This document shows positions 63,839 through 64,000 of a stretch of DNA of 64,000 nt, piece by piece. The position numbers were made by a program, and so were the translations under genes. The notes beneath the pieces are model-generated. The model was given only the letters and a program-made list of their open reading frames with translations, did no database searches and was not told where the DNA came from. This DNA is from Orobanche coerulescens (lineage: Eukaryota; Streptophyta; Magnoliopsida; Lamiales; Orobanchaceae). The stretch covers positions 49,548,358 to 49,612,357 of the forward strand of contig CM065801.1 in the NCBI GenBank assembly GCA_033398695.1, read 5' to 3'. Within the stretch, counting starts at the first letter, position 1, and the number at the start of each line of letters is the position of its first letter.

Positions 63839-64000
63839 GGTCGGCGTGTGGGGACCGGAAGAAGATTCGTTGTAATTGCCACGTGAACCTCGACGGCTTT
63901 CCAGCTAAGCAAGTCAACTGGGCTTAGCGTACGTTAAGGTGGATTGTTAACGCACGCTAAGTACATAGTGTTACGTACGTAAATTATTATGATAACGTAC
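63839..64000 (+). repeat. 3' LTR of element B, second part (runs off the window)
   Basis: Continues GGTCGGCGTGTGGGGACCGG and matches 20757 onward, including CTTAGCGTACGTTAAG and GTTAACGCACGCTAAG sites. It is cut by the window end about 420 bp into the LTR. Confidence 0.93.

Overview
This window is nuclear DNA of a flowering plant, most likely a eudicot. The evidence is a spliced plant-type NAD kinase gene surrounded by plant transposable elements: Ty3/gypsy chromovirus, Athila-like and Tat-like elements, Ty1/copia, hAT, an RTE-type LINE and MITEs. There is also an exact 500-N scaffold gap at 2001-2500. I cannot name the species. Only one ordinary host gene is visible. Nothing bacterial, no CRISPR array and no tRNA or rRNA gene was recognised.

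Layout. 1-2000: rearranged minus-strand relic of the same chromovirus family as element A. 2501-5403: broken hAT transposon. 5628-6774: possible small TIR element. 6983-14163 (minus): ten exons of an NAD kinase gene. Its introns hold a long (GA)n tract, a truncated RTE LINE, an hAT MITE and SINE-like relics, and its last exon(s) are not found. 15328-18462: hAT element with a perfect 8-bp target duplication and an open 417-codon transposase ORF that lacks the catalytic core. 18650-20494: MITE-like elements and a short copia LTR/leader.

From 20495 to the right edge the window is one nested retrotransposon stack. Element B (plus-strand chromovirus; 5' LTR at 20495, pol remnant at 51609-53461, 3' LTR from 53497) is the outer layer. 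Inside it lies element E (minus, Tat-like). Element D (minus, Athila-like, 23525-32653, TSD TCCAC) sits downstream of E's integrase end. A pair of copia copies (F1/F2, 37392-51261) sits in E's LTR. Element A (plus chromovirus, 53759-63833, TSD ACAAG) sits in B's 3' LTR. Every polyprotein is broken or deleted, so no element here looks autonomous as it stands.

Most interesting signal. The LTRs of all four gypsy families carry a cluster of family-specific, self-complementary motifs with two CpGs per core, upstream of the putative TATA box. The motifs are: A, hairpins of GACCGTGTC/GACACGGTC; B, CTTARCGTACGYTAAG; D, GCCGCGGC; E, GCGATCGC. The sequences differ but the architecture is the same, and the copia LTRs lack it. 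Element D has a second copy of its array internally, upstream of its third ORF. I know of no named system that matches this, but I could not search.
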